From assembly GCA_012511095.1 (NCBI GenBank), contig JAAZGT010000252.1, positions 1-8,258 of the forward strand: a stretch of DNA of 8,258 nt. Reading direction: 5' to 3'. Shown piece after piece: positions 1 to 7,021 of the stretch. Position 1 is the first letter of the stretch. Each line of letters opens with the position of its first letter. The position numbers were made by a program, and so were the translations under genes. The stretch comes from Alcaligenaceae bacterium. Its GTDB lineage: Bacteria; Pseudomonadota; Gammaproteobacteria; Burkholderiales; Burkholderiaceae_B. The notes beneath the pieces are model-generated. The model ran no database searches. It worked only from the letters and a program-made list of their open reading frames with translations, and was not told the origin of the DNA.

Positions 1-1095
1 GATTTAGTGGGTAATAACACGCCAATTTTCTTTGTGCGTGATCCAATGAAATTCCCGCACTTTATTCGTAGTCAAAAGCGCCTACCCAATTCGGGATTGC
101 GTGATAACCATATGCAGTGGGATTTCTGGACCAATCACCCCGAGACTGCCCACCAAGTGACTTATTTAATGGGAAGTCGTGGCTTGCCTAAGACATGGCG
201 TAATATGAATGGCTATGGCTCTCACACCTATATGTGGGTCAATGCTGAGGGTGAGCGTTTTTGGGTAAAATACCATTTCCATAGCTGCCAAGGCGAGCAA
301 AACTACACCAATGCTGAGGCGACCAAAGTTAGCGGTATGGATGCTGACTCACATCGTCGTGATTTATTTGATGCCATTGAACGTGGTGAGCATCCATCCT
401 GGGATTTATCGGTACAAATTATGCCTTATGAGGAAGCAAGAAATTACCGCTTTAATCCTTTTGATCTCACTAAAGTATGGCCACATAAGGATTACCCATT
501 AATTCCGGTAGGTCGTATGACTTTAAACCGCAACCCCGACAACTTCTTTGCGCAGATTGAACAAGCGGCTTTCTCGCCATCTAATTTGGTGCCAGGTATT
601 GGTTTATCACCCGATAAGATGTTGTTAGGTCGTGTTTTTGCTTATCCAGATGCGCAGCGTCGTCGTATTGGTACGAACTTCCACCAGTTGCCTGTTAACC
701 AAGCTAAGGTGCCAACCAATACTTATATGTTTGATGGCAATATGGCTTATCAACATAGCGGTAGTCAGCCCACATATCTTAGCGATAACGCGGGTCGCCC
801 ATTTGCGGACCATGTTGGCCCAGTTGAGGATGGTTGGGAAGCCGATGGCGATTTAGTGCGTCAAGCCTATTCTTTATATCCTGAAGATGATGATTTTGGC
901 CAAGCTGGCACATTAGTACGTGAGGTTTGGAATGATGAGGATCGTGCTCAATTTGTTGAAACCATTGTGGGGGCGATTCAGGGCGTACGTAGTCCAGTCT
1001 TAGAGCGAGTATTCCAATATTGGAAAAACGTCGATCAAGCGATTGGTGAGCGTATTGAAAAAGCCTATCAACAATCACCTGCTGCAGAAAAATAA
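1..1095 (+). CDS. katA: Monofunctional haem catalase, C-terminal part (5' end outside window)
   Basis: Catalase converts hydrogen peroxide to water and oxygen. The reading frame is open from base 1 (Asp-Leu-Val-Gly-Asn-Asn) to a TAA at 1093-1095, so the true start is upstream of the window; the GTG at position 7 is an internal Val codon. Family landmarks in order: the GNNTPIFFVRD segment, whose first Asn (bases 13-15) matches the distal catalytic Asn; HSQKR-like RSQKR; MNGYGSHT; FNPFDLTKVWPH; and the proximal haem-ligand motif R-x3-Y in GRVFAYPDAQRRRIG, with Tyr at bases 643-645. The distance from this Asn to this Tyr (210 residues) equals the human Asn148-Tyr358 spacing as I recall it. Roughly 120-145 N-terminal residues, including the distal His, are missing, so the whole protein would be about 480-510 residues, a small-subunit catalase. 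No frameshift is seen. The symbol katA is by convention only. Confidence 0.95.
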   Translation, partial: DLVGNNTPIFFVRDPMKFPHFIRSQKRLPNSGLRDNHMQWDFWTNHPETAHQVTYLMGSRGLPKTWRNMNGYGSHTYMWVNAEGERFWVKYHFHSCQGEQNYTNAEATKVSGMDADSHRRDLFDAIERGEHPSWDLSVQIMPYEEARNYRFNPFDLTKVWPHKDYPLIPVGRMTLNRNPDNFFAQIEQAAFSPSNLVPGIGLSPDKMLLGRVFAYPDAQRRRIGTNFHQLPVNQAKVPTNTYMFDGNMAYQHSGSQPTYLSDNAGRPFADHVGPVEDGWEADGDLVRQAYSLYPEDDDFGQAGTLVREVWNDEDRAQFVETIVGAIQGVRSPVLERVFQYWKNVDQAIGERIEKAYQQSPAAEK

Positions 1096-1102
1096 GCCAT
1101 TT

Positions 1103-1121
1103 AAAAATTCACGAGTTTTTT
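1103..1121 (+). terminator. Weak A/T-only stem-loop after the catalase gene
   Basis: Just after the catalase stop, AAAAATT (1103-1109) can pair with AGTTTTT (1114-1120) around a CACG loop, ending in a T run. The stem has only A-T pairs and one wobble, so it would be weak. It may be a marginal terminator or just an AT-rich stretch. Without it, catalase transcripts would run into the downstream stress-protein gene. Confidence 0.25.
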
Positions 1122-1138
1122 GTCGCTCCGTGTATAAT
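1108..1138 (+). promoter_or_regulatory. Putative promoter of the universal stress protein gene
   Basis: A consensus -10 box TATAAT lies at 1133-1138, 65 bp upstream of the ATG at 1204. The best -35 match is TTCACG at 1108-1113 (4 of 6 bases), but its 19-bp spacer is longer than ideal, so an activator or an alternative sigma factor is possible. Transcription would start near 1145. The -10 box lies inside a larger inverted repeat (1121-1169), which is listed separately. Confidence 0.45.
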
Positions 1139-1169
1139 TAATACAGGTACCCACTAAAGCGGTGCGACA
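1121..1169. repeat. Imperfect nested inverted repeat around the uspA -10 box
   Basis: The outer arms TGTCGCTCCG (1121-1130) and CGGTGCGACA (1160-1169) are complementary at 9 of 10 positions. Immediately inside the left arm, TGTAT (1131-1135) and ATACA (1141-1145) form a second, perfect 5-bp dyad around AATTA. The predicted start of transcription is near 1145, so the left outer arm would not be in the mRNA; this argues for a DNA-level operator rather than an RNA hairpin, unless catalase transcripts read through. I do not recognise the motif as a known operator. Confidence 0.5.
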
Positions 1170-1203
1170 ATCAACCAATGGATTTAAAAAGAGAGGTGAG
1201 AAG

Positions 1204-1653
1204 ATGTTAAACAAGGTTTTAGTAGCGCTCGATGGCTCAAAGCACTCGATCGCCGCATTACACTGGGCTATTAAAATGGTTTCAGGTGCAGATAAAGCAG
1301 AAATTGTAGCAGTTAATGCGCAACCAAGTTTTCAGACTGTCCACTCAAAGCGTATGTTTTCACAAGAGGATATTAGAGAGTATCAAGAGTTGTTGTTTGA
1401 AGAGTCAGTTGCTGAGGCAAAGACTATTCTCGACGAATCAGGTATTTCTTACACGCTTGAAATGTTAGTCGGTGACCCTAAGCAATGTATTGTGGATCGT
1501 ATCCGCGAGAGTCAAGGTAGCAGTGACCCTATCGAGATGGTCGTCATGGGTTCACGAGGTTTAGGTCCGATCCGTGCTGTTTTAGGTGGTGTGAGTTATG
1601 GTGTGATTCAGGCAGCCATTTGCCCTGTGACCATTATCCCGCATCAAGACTAA
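1204..1653 (+). CDS. Universal stress protein (UspA family)
   Basis: A 149-residue single-domain universal stress protein, the usual length for the family: soluble, cytoplasmic and normally dimeric. The N-terminus KVLVALDGSKHS carries the conserved Asp10, and residues 112-131 hold the nucleotide-binding loop VVMGSRGLGPIRAVLGGVS, followed by the hallmark CPVTIIP near the C-terminus. The loop fits G-2X-G-9X-G, but the next residue is Val130 with Ser131 one step later, whereas ATP-binding members usually have Ser/Thr directly after the Gly; ATP binding is therefore likely but not certain. The start was set at ATG 1204 because AGAGGTGAG (1192-1200) lies just before it. An in-frame GTG at 1162 would add 14 residues but has no ribosome binding site and lies in an inverted repeat. 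It sits downstream of catalase and ends in a strong terminator. A role in oxidative or general stress is inferred from context. Confidence 0.93.
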   Translation: MLNKVLVALDGSKHSIAALHWAIKMVSGADKAEIVAVNAQPSFQTVHSKRMFSQEDIREYQELLFEESVAEAKTILDESGISYTLEMLVGDPKQCIVDRIRESQGSSDPIEMVVMGSRGLGPIRAVLGGVSYGVIQAAICPVTIIPHQD

Positions 1654-1669
1654 TTGATATAATCTTTGA

Positions 1670-1715
1670 CGAAACCGCAGAGAGGCTCAGACGAGCTACT
1701 TTGCGATTTCGTTTT
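1670..1715 (+). terminator. Intrinsic terminator after uspA
   Basis: The stem pairs CGAAA (1670-1674) with TTTCG (1707-1711) and, after one mismatch, CGCAGAG (1676-1682) with CTTTGCG (1699-1705, one wobble). It is capped by GCTC (1685-1688) and GAGC (1693-1696) around a 4-base AGAC loop. TTTT follows directly at 1712-1715. It is placed between convergent genes. On the minus strand no T run follows, so it should work mainly for uspA. Confidence 0.75.
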
Positions 1716-1727
1716 GACGTTTTGTAA

Positions 1728-2282
1728 TTAACTACGAATTACATTAGCCCCTAAGCTATTTTCAAAATGGCCTAGAGCCCAATCGTGTCCCGCTTGGTTA
1801 AAGCTAGCCACACAAGACTCAGGTACATGAATGTTATAACCAAGGTTATAGGCATCAACTGCGGTGTGGACAATACAAATATCGGTACACACACCTGCTA
1901 GGTAAATGTCTGTAATGCCGCGTTCGCGCAGCTTTTGATCGAGGGTTGTACCCGCAAAGGCCGAGTATCGCGTCTTATAGTAAAAATAGACGTTATCGCG
2001 ATCTTTAACCGTTTCATAGTAGTCTTTGATTGAGCCGTAAAGCTCTTGACCAGGGCTACCATGAATATTATGCGGTGGAAAGAGCTTGGACTCAGGGTGA
2101 TGCGTATCACCCTCAAAGTGGTCATCCATTGCAATTACAAGGTAGTCGCCATTATCTACAAACTCTTTGGCGTAGTTCAATATAGATTCTTCTAATAGTT
2201 GACCGGGTTTGCCTGTGGTTAGTGCACCATCATCAGCAACGAAGTCGACAGAGTAGTCAATTAAAATAAACGCTTTTTTCAT
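1728..2282 (-). CDS. pncA: Nicotinamidase (isochorismatase-like cysteine hydrolase), Firmicutes-like
   Basis: A 184-residue amidohydrolase that deamidates nicotinamide to nicotinic acid, feeding NAD salvage. The catalytic triad is visible: Asp9 (LIDYSVDFV), Lys103 (YYKTRYSAF) and Cys136 in GVCTDIC, with the Val-Cys pair before Thr-Asp that forms the usual cis-peptide/oxyanion region. The metal site is Asp53, His55, His61 and His71 (DDHFEGDTHHPE... PPHN), spaced as in mycobacterial PncA. Segments such as HPESKLFPPHN, YSAF-GT-LD and TDIC-HTA-DAYNLGY recall the streptococcal/lactobacillal PncA type rather than the longer enterobacterial PncA; this is from memory, not alignment. The start is the only sensible ATG, 20 bp after the upstream gene's stop. 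It has no Shine-Dalgarno sequence; the gap is an AT-rich palindrome, so translation may be coupled to the upstream gene. It is the last gene of the minus-strand cluster. Other isochorismatase-family substrates remain possible. Confidence 0.88.
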   Translation of the reverse strand: MKKAFILIDYSVDFVADDGALTTGKPGQLLEESILNYAKEFVDNGDYLVIAMDDHFEGDTHHPESKLFPPHNIHGSPGQELYGSIKDYYETVKDRDNVYFYYKTRYSAFAGTTLDQKLRERGITDIYLAGVCTDICIVHTAVDAYNLGYNIHVPESCVASFNQAGHDWALGHFENSLGANVIRS

Positions 2283-2304
2283 AATAATTTAAGTTTAAAT
2301 AATT
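2283..2304. repeat. 22-bp AT-rich imperfect palindrome at the pncA start
   Basis: Arms AATAATTTAA (2283-2292) and TTAAATAATT (2295-2304) match as inverted repeats at 9 of 10 positions around a GT centre. The palindrome fills the whole gap between the stop of the upstream gene and the pncA ATG, where a ribosome binding site would be expected. In RNA it could form a weak stem next to the start codon; in DNA it could be an operator. AT-rich palindromes also arise by chance. Confidence 0.4.
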
Positions 2305-3835
2305 ACCAGGGCCATTGACCTTGTAACAAGGTTAGGGCTTGGTTTGATACATCCTTTGGTTGTTGAGCACTGTTAAGCCGTGGCCAATGAATTTCTCCAG
2401 GGGCCAGCTTGAGCTGCATTTTTACCACCTCAACGGTAGCATCAGAAGGGTCGTTTGTTCGAGCGTCGACTCGCTCCATCAGTTGTTGTGCTGGAGCTTC
2501 CAGCCAAAGACCATTAAATTTACACTTGAGTTTTTTAGCGCTATTTTCAATGGCATTGCGTTCTGTGGCTTTTGAAAAGACAGCATCAGCAATTACACTA
2601 TGACCAGCCTTTAAGATCTCTTGAGAAAGTTCTTTTTGGATACGATAAACCAAATTAGAGCTGGTTTGGGTATATTTTTCCGCGGCTAACCTCTCTTCAG
2701 GCTCAACCCCGAAGAGTTGTTTGCGGATGCGGTCACTTGAGAGTACACGCGCACCAGGTGCTGCACCAATAAATGGCGCTAGGGTTTTAGCTAAGGTGGA
2801 TTTGCCGCTACCGCTTAGGCCGCCAATAGCTATGAGTTGTGCTTCGGGGCGTTTTAATAGATCAAAGCCAAGCTCAAGAAATTGCTCCGCTACGTTAAGT
2901 TGAGCGCTAGTATCAGTTTGTTTATCGGTATGTGCAATTTGGGTGGCTGTAACCAAAGCGCGAATGGATGCCCTTAGGCTCATAAACAACGGCAATAAAA
3001 TTAAGCCATCGTTTTCGTTGGTGTGGTCCATATAGCGATTCATTAACCAGTTGGCTAAATCGTATCGTTCATAACGCCATAAATCCATTAATAAAAAGGC
3101 TAAGTCATAGAGCACATCTGTAGTAGCCATTGACTGATTAAACTCAAGGCAATCAAAGAGCGTAGGGGTTTTACGCCATAAACAAATATTATTTAAATGC
3201 AGATCACCGTGACAATGACGGACCTTGCCGGCAGCGGCGCGACTATTTAATAAGTCGCTATGTTTATTAATTTCTTGTTCTAAGAGTAGATTTAACTCAG
3301 TCATGCGCTCGTGACCTAGGACCTTATTAACTAAAGACTCGGACTTACGGTTGAGCTCAAGAATGTCTTTAATGCGCTTAGCGCCTTTGTGATCGCTAGA
3401 TATTTCAGTAGCTTTATGGAATTCAGCAATGGCCTGAGCAAGCTTGGTCATGATGTCACTATTGAGCTTATTTCTTTTAGCTAAATTGCTAAGAAGGTCC
3501 TTGTCCTTAAAACGGCGCATTTTGAGGACCGCATCTAAGACGTTATTATGACCATCGTCTTTAAAGCTTAATTGCCCATCTTGATGGCGATAAATAGGCA
3601 TTACCTCTAAATACATATCGGGGGCGGTACGGCTATTGAGCCTAAGCTCATCTTGGCATGCAGCTAAACGTTGCTCAGTTTGACTAAAATCGACAAAAGG
3701 CAGGGCCAACGCTTTTTTTAACTTATAAGCGTGTTTATCATCAAGAAACACCATTGAGATATGGGTTTCGATGACACTAGGAGCGATGGTTTTTAAAAAG
3801 TTAATTACATCGTCTTGTGTATTTTGCTTTTGCAT
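2303..3835 (-). CDS. Fused aminoglycoside-phosphotransferase-like / P-loop kinase (AAA_33-type) protein
   Basis: A 510-residue two-domain protein of the type annotated as bifunctional aminoglycoside phosphotransferase/ATP-binding protein (COG2187 plus COG0645, named from memory). Residues about 1-330 form a protein-kinase-like fold: the catalytic loop HGDLHLNNICLW (209-220, Asp211) and the metal-binding LFDCLEFN (226-233, Asp228) are clear. Residues about 333-510 form a small-molecule kinase domain with Walker A GGLSGSGKST (338-347, Lys345), SSDRIRKQLFG (367-376), a Walker-B-like VIADAVF (414-420) and an Arg-rich lid (MERVDARTNDPSDA, 453-466). The physiological substrate is unknown; the family name does not imply aminoglycoside resistance. 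The start ATG has AGGA (3840-3843) 4 bases upstream, rather close. It lies 55 bp after psiE and 20 bp before pncA on the same strand, so probably in one operon. No signal peptide or membrane segment is seen. Confidence 0.88.
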   Translation of the reverse strand: MQKQNTQDDVINFLKTIAPSVIETHISMVFLDDKHAYKLKKALALPFVDFSQTEQRLAACQDELRLNSRTAPDMYLEVMPIYRHQDGQLSFKDDGHNNVLDAVLKMRRFKDKDLLSNLAKRNKLNSDIMTKLAQAIAEFHKATEISSDHKGAKRIKDILELNRKSESLVNKVLGHERMTELNLLLEQEINKHSDLLNSRAAAGKVRHCHGDLHLNNICLWRKTPTLFDCLEFNQSMATTDVLYDLAFLLMDLWRYERYDLANWLMNRYMDHTNENDGLILLPLFMSLRASIRALVTATQIAHTDKQTDTSAQLNVAEQFLELGFDLLKRPEAQLIAIGGLSGSGKSTLAKTLAPFIGAAPGARVLSSDRIRKQLFGVEPEERLAAEKYTQTSSNLVYRIQKELSQEILKAGHSVIADAVFSKATERNAIENSAKKLKCKFNGLWLEAPAQQLMERVDARTNDPSDATVEVVKMQLKLAPGEIHWPRLNSAQQPKDVSNQALTLLQGQWPW

Positions 3836-3890
3836 TTTGTCCTAAATTAACGGGCTATTCAATAAAAAGATCATTTGTTGCGCATGGTAA

Positions 3891-4406
3891 TTACTCATCG
3901 CGACTATTTTCAATCCCCTCGTGTGATTCATCAATAAATGTGGCTTTGGAACTAGTGCGAATTGAGGGATAACGCGATGAACCAAAACGCACAACTAATA
4001 CCGCAAGCGCTAGCAGTAAAATGGCGATGGAGATATATACCACGCCCATACCGGGATCATTGTGGTGGGAAATATCTGAGATCATTAAACGCGTTAGTGC
4101 CGTAATGGCAACATAAATCAGGAATCGCACCGGCATATGGTTGGTTTTAAAGTAAATACCCACCATGGCGCCCAGCTCTAAATAGATAAAAAGTAGCAAA
4201 ATATCATCAATAGAAATCTGCTTTTTAGCCAAAATATCAATGGCTGTGAGCGTACCTGCATAAACAGTAATTGCACCAATGACAAAAAGCGCTAGGTAAT
4301 GAAAGGCTTCAACCAGTAAATTACCCATAGCCTCTACTCTAGAGTGCATTTGATTACGTAGTAAAATGGCTTTTTCGGAAGCTTTGTCGGTCGCTTGCTT
4401 ATTCAC
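3891..4406 (-). CDS. psiE: PsiE-family inner-membrane protein (phosphate-starvation-inducible E)
   Basis: A 171-residue membrane protein with four predicted helices at about 33-56, 66-86, 92-110 and 119-140, and charged, hydrophilic ends. The block LFIYLELGAMVGIYF (72-86) followed by MPVRFLIYVAITALTR (91-106) is the PsiE signature. E. coli PsiE is shorter (about 136 residues); the extra length here is in both tails. The molecular function is unknown; E. coli psiE is induced by phosphate starvation, but I see no clear Pho box here. The start is a GTG at 4406, chosen because AGAGGA (4414-4419) stands 7 bases upstream and the reading covers the whole N-terminal tail; Met20 and Met27 are poorer alternatives. 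It heads the probable psiE-kinase-pncA unit. Confidence 0.85.
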   Translation of the reverse strand: MNKQATDKASEKAILLRNQMHSRVEAMGNLLVEAFHYLALFVIGAITVYAGTLTAIDILAKKQISIDDILLLFIYLELGAMVGIYFKTNHMPVRFLIYVAITALTRLMISDISHHNDPGMGVVYISIAILLLALAVLVVRFGSSRYPSIRTSSKATFIDESHEGIENSRDE

Positions 4407-4413
4407 AATAATT

Positions 4414-4419
4414 TCCTCT
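4414..4419 (-). promoter_or_regulatory. Ribosome binding site deciding the psiE GTG start
   Basis: On the minus strand AGAGGA stands 7 bases before the GTG at 4406. This spacing is ideal and supports GTG over the internal ATG codons. Confidence 0.7.
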
Positions 4420-4447
4420 GCCTTGTTAGGCTGAACGTGTTATTTTG

Positions 4448-4475
4448 AGTATATAACAAGGCTTAAGTTTGTAGA
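4448..4475 (-). promoter_or_regulatory. Putative promoter of psiE and the downstream operon
   Basis: Read on the minus strand, TCTACA (4470-4475; 4 of 6 to the -35 consensus) and TATACT (4448-4453; 5 of 6 to the -10 consensus) are separated by 16 bp. Transcription would begin about 35 bases before the psiE ribosome binding site. The 154-bp gap between the ATPase stop and the psiE start, with no strong terminator that I can see, means some read-through from the ATPase gene is also possible. Confidence 0.4.
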
Positions 4476-4560
4476 AATATTTTGCGCCCTAAGACGGCTT
4501 AATTGATCCTAGCGCAAGGTGTGAGGCTCATGCGTTACCTTATTAGTCATTAAGTCTCAG

Positions 4561-6975
4561 TTATGCAGGCTCGCGTAATAAACGCAAGCCATTTAAAACC
4601 ACAATTAAGCTTGCGCCCATGTCGGCAAATACCGCCATCCACATGGTCCCCATGCCAATAAGTGTTAACACAAGAAACACCGCTTTAATACCAAGCGCAA
4701 AGCTAATGTTTTGTATCAAAATTCGATGGGTGGCGTGGGATAGACGAATTAAGGCAGGGATCTTTCTTAAGTCATCATCCATTAAGGCAACGTCCGCTGT
4801 TTCAAGTGCCACGTCAGAACCAATCACGCCCATGGCAAAGCCAATGTCAGCGCGAGCTAGTGATGGAGCATCATTAATGCCGTCACCCACCATGCCCACC
4901 ATGTCTTGATCGGCTAGCGTATGAATGCGTTCGAGTTTGTCTTCGGGTAGTAGTTCGCCATAGGCTTCATCAATACCAACTTTTGCGGCGATGAAATTGA
5001 CCGCTAATTGATTATCACCACTTAGCATCATGGTTTTAATGCCCATCTGGTGTAAATCTTCGAGGGCTTGACGGCTGCTGTCTTTAATTTGATCGGCCAT
5101 CACAAAAAGAGCGAGTGCCTCGGTTTCATTACATAATAGGGTGATGTTTTTGCCCTGTTGCTCAAACTGTGCAAGTTGAGCTTCTAAAGCCTCGTTACAA
5201 ACACCTAATTCGTGAATTAAGCGATGACTGCCTAGATAATAGGCAGTGCCATTAATCACGGCTTTGGTGCCGCGACCTGGGAGAGCTTCAAAACTAGTCA
5301 CTGTGCTGTCATCGATTTTACGGTCTAAGGCCGTGACTAAGGCTCTTGAAATAGGGTGGTCAGAGCGAGCGGCAAGGGTGGCGGCGATTTGATGGATTTC
5401 TTGACGGCGCTCCTCATCAAAAATAATCTGCTCACTTAGACTTGGCTTACCTTGGGTGATGGTACCTGTTTTATCAAAAATCAATCGTTTTAATAAACGG
5501 CTATTCTCTAAATACACCCCGCCTTTAATTAATATCCCTTGACGTGCAGCAGTTGCGAGACCACTCACAATAGATACTGGGGTGGAAATAACCAAAGCAC
5601 ATGGGCAAGCGATAACCAACATAACCAGTGATTTATAAATCCAATCTAGCCATTCTCCACCTAATAGTAGGGGGGGCAAAATTGCGATTAGTACGGCCAG
5701 TCCTAAAACGATGGGGGTATAAATGCCTGCAAAGCGGTCAATAAAGCGTTGAGTCGGTGCCTTTGCATTTTGCGCTTGTTCGACACTATGAATGATACGA
5801 GCAAGGGTGGTATTTTCTGAAATGGCCGTGACCTTGTACTCAAAAGAGCCGTTAAGGTTAATGGTGCCCGCATACACTGAGTCACCAATGACCTTATCGA
5901 CAGGCAGACTTTCACCTGTAATTGGCGCTTGGTTCACACTTGAAAAACCGCTAATAATCTCACCGTCAAGAGGGATTTGCTGACCTGGGCCAATACGTAC
6001 CACACAGCCAAGCCTCACCTCACGTGCGGGTATCTCTTGCCAGCTACCGTCTTTTTGTAAAACCGTGGCATGATCGGGGGCTAATTTCATTAGTCCACTA
6101 ATGGCTTGGCGCGCTCGGTCTAATGAGCGGCCCTCAATGACTTCGGCTAGGCTAAATAAAACCATGACCATGGCAGCCTCAGGCCATTGACCTATAAGTA
6201 GGGCGCCTGTGACAGCAATGCTCATTAGGGCGTTGATGTTGAGATTGCCCGTGCGTAAAGCAGTCCAGCCTTTTTTGTAAGTGTGTAAACCGCCAATGGC
6301 AATAGCGCTGACGGCAAGCACAATCGTAAGCCATGCCGGCATGCCCATAAAATCAAATACCTCAGCCGCAACCGCAATAATAGCGGCGATGATTAAAGGG
6401 GCCCAAGGACGATGCTCTACCTCTAATTGACCCATGATCTCACCGTCTTGGTGCACTTCTGGTACAAAACCTAGACTACGAATCGCTTTAAGTATTTTGT
6501 CTAAGGAGTCTGGGGTATGGGTAACCGTTAAGACCCGTTGAATTAGATTAAATTCTAATTGCTTCACCTCAGGCATATTGTTAAAGAGTCGACGAATCAT
6601 GGCCTCTTCGGTAGGGCAGTCCATTTGCATAATGCGGATGGCAGTACGGGTGCCGTCTTTAACTACTTCGGATTTGGCTAAAGCGTCGATCGCTACTGCG
6701 CTGGTACTCGGGCAGCAGGAAGTGGGTGCTTCAGCTGAACAGCAGGAATCCTCAATAGGTGTAGCTTCACCAGAACAGGCCCCCCCAGAGCAACAAGCGT
6801 CATCAGCAGCCTCAACAATCGTTGGTTTGTTGGTGCTTTCCGCGCCAGCGCAAGCGCCTCCTGCGCAACAAGACTCTTCAAGCTGCTCTACAGCCTCGAC
6901 TGCTGCGGCATTGCTTGCGCAACAGCTTGTTTGTAATTTATCACTTTTATTGCTTTTATCGCCTTTACAACTCAT
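4561..6975 (-). CDS. cadA: Pb/Cd/Zn-exporting P-type ATPase (PIB-2) with Cys-rich N-terminus
   Basis: An 804-residue inner-membrane pump that uses ATP to expel divalent soft metals (Cd, Pb, Zn) from the cytoplasm. In order (804-residue numbering): a cysteine-rich tail, residues 1-90, with five Cys-Cys pairs and 13 Cys in all; a ferredoxin-like metal-binding domain, about 110-177, with MDCPTEE (one Cys, Cys120) in place of the usual CxxC; the TGES actuator loop (353-356); the membrane CPC motif in IACPCAL (457-459); the phosphorylation site DKTGT (Asp501); the HP motif in SDHPIS (His540); the GDGIND hinge (698-702); and a last-helix DMGASLIVVLNGLRLL with Asp785, plus an upstream conserved Lys764, which mark the Zn/Cd/Pb group rather than Cu pumps. 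The start is ATG 6975, because the in-frame ATG at 7023 lies within the -10 box; a weak GGA site (6983-6985) stands 7 bases upstream. It is divergent from its MerR-type regulator. zntA or pbrA would be equally fair names. Confidence 0.95.
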   Translation of the reverse strand: MSCKGDKSNKSDKLQTSCCASNAAAVEAVEQLEESCCAGGACAGAESTNKPTIVEAADDACCSGGACSGEATPIEDSCCSAEAPTSCCPSTSAVAIDALAKSEVVKDGTRTAIRIMQMDCPTEEAMIRRLFNNMPEVKQLEFNLIQRVLTVTHTPDSLDKILKAIRSLGFVPEVHQDGEIMGQLEVEHRPWAPLIIAAIIAVAAEVFDFMGMPAWLTIVLAVSAIAIGGLHTYKKGWTALRTGNLNINALMSIAVTGALLIGQWPEAAMVMVLFSLAEVIEGRSLDRARQAISGLMKLAPDHATVLQKDGSWQEIPAREVRLGCVVRIGPGQQIPLDGEIISGFSSVNQAPITGESLPVDKVIGDSVYAGTINLNGSFEYKVTAISENTTLARIIHSVEQAQNAKAPTQRFIDRFAGIYTPIVLGLAVLIAILPPLLLGGEWLDWIYKSLVMLVIACPCALVISTPVSIVSGLATAARQGILIKGGVYLENSRLLKRLIFDKTGTITQGKPSLSEQIIFDEERRQEIHQIAATLAARSDHPISRALVTALDRKIDDSTVTSFEALPGRGTKAVINGTAYYLGSHRLIHELGVCNEALEAQLAQFEQQGKNITLLCNETEALALFVMADQIKDSSRQALEDLHQMGIKTMMLSGDNQLAVNFIAAKVGIDEAYGELLPEDKLERIHTLADQDMVGMVGDGINDAPSLARADIGFAMGVIGSDVALETADVALMDDDLRKIPALIRLSHATHRILIQNISFALGIKAVFLVLTLIGMGTMWMAVFADMGASLIVVLNGLRLLREPA

Positions 6976-7014
6976 GATGTTATCCAAATTATTTCTTAAA
7001 TGCGTTTTTTCGAA

Positions 7015-7020
7015 TATAAT
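7015..7020 (+). promoter_or_regulatory. Putative -10 box of the regulator gene
   Basis: TATAAT on the plus strand predicts a start near 7027, immediately before the operator dyad (7029-7049), so the bound regulator would block its own gene. The -35 region near 6992-6998 is poor (TTTCTT or TTCTTA). This would give the usual autorepression of CadR/PbrR-type regulators; it is inferred. Confidence 0.4.
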
Positions 7021-7021
7021 C

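Noticed and set aside
1162..1203. GTG start adding 14 residues to the stress protein
   Set aside because: No Shine-Dalgarno precedes it, the added residues are not family-like, and ATG 1204 has a strong one.
4484..4516. Possible stem-loop after the ATPase gene (GCGC ends on both sides)
   Set aside because: Pairing needs a two-base bulge and a wobble, and no T run follows on the minus strand. It is not a convincing terminator.
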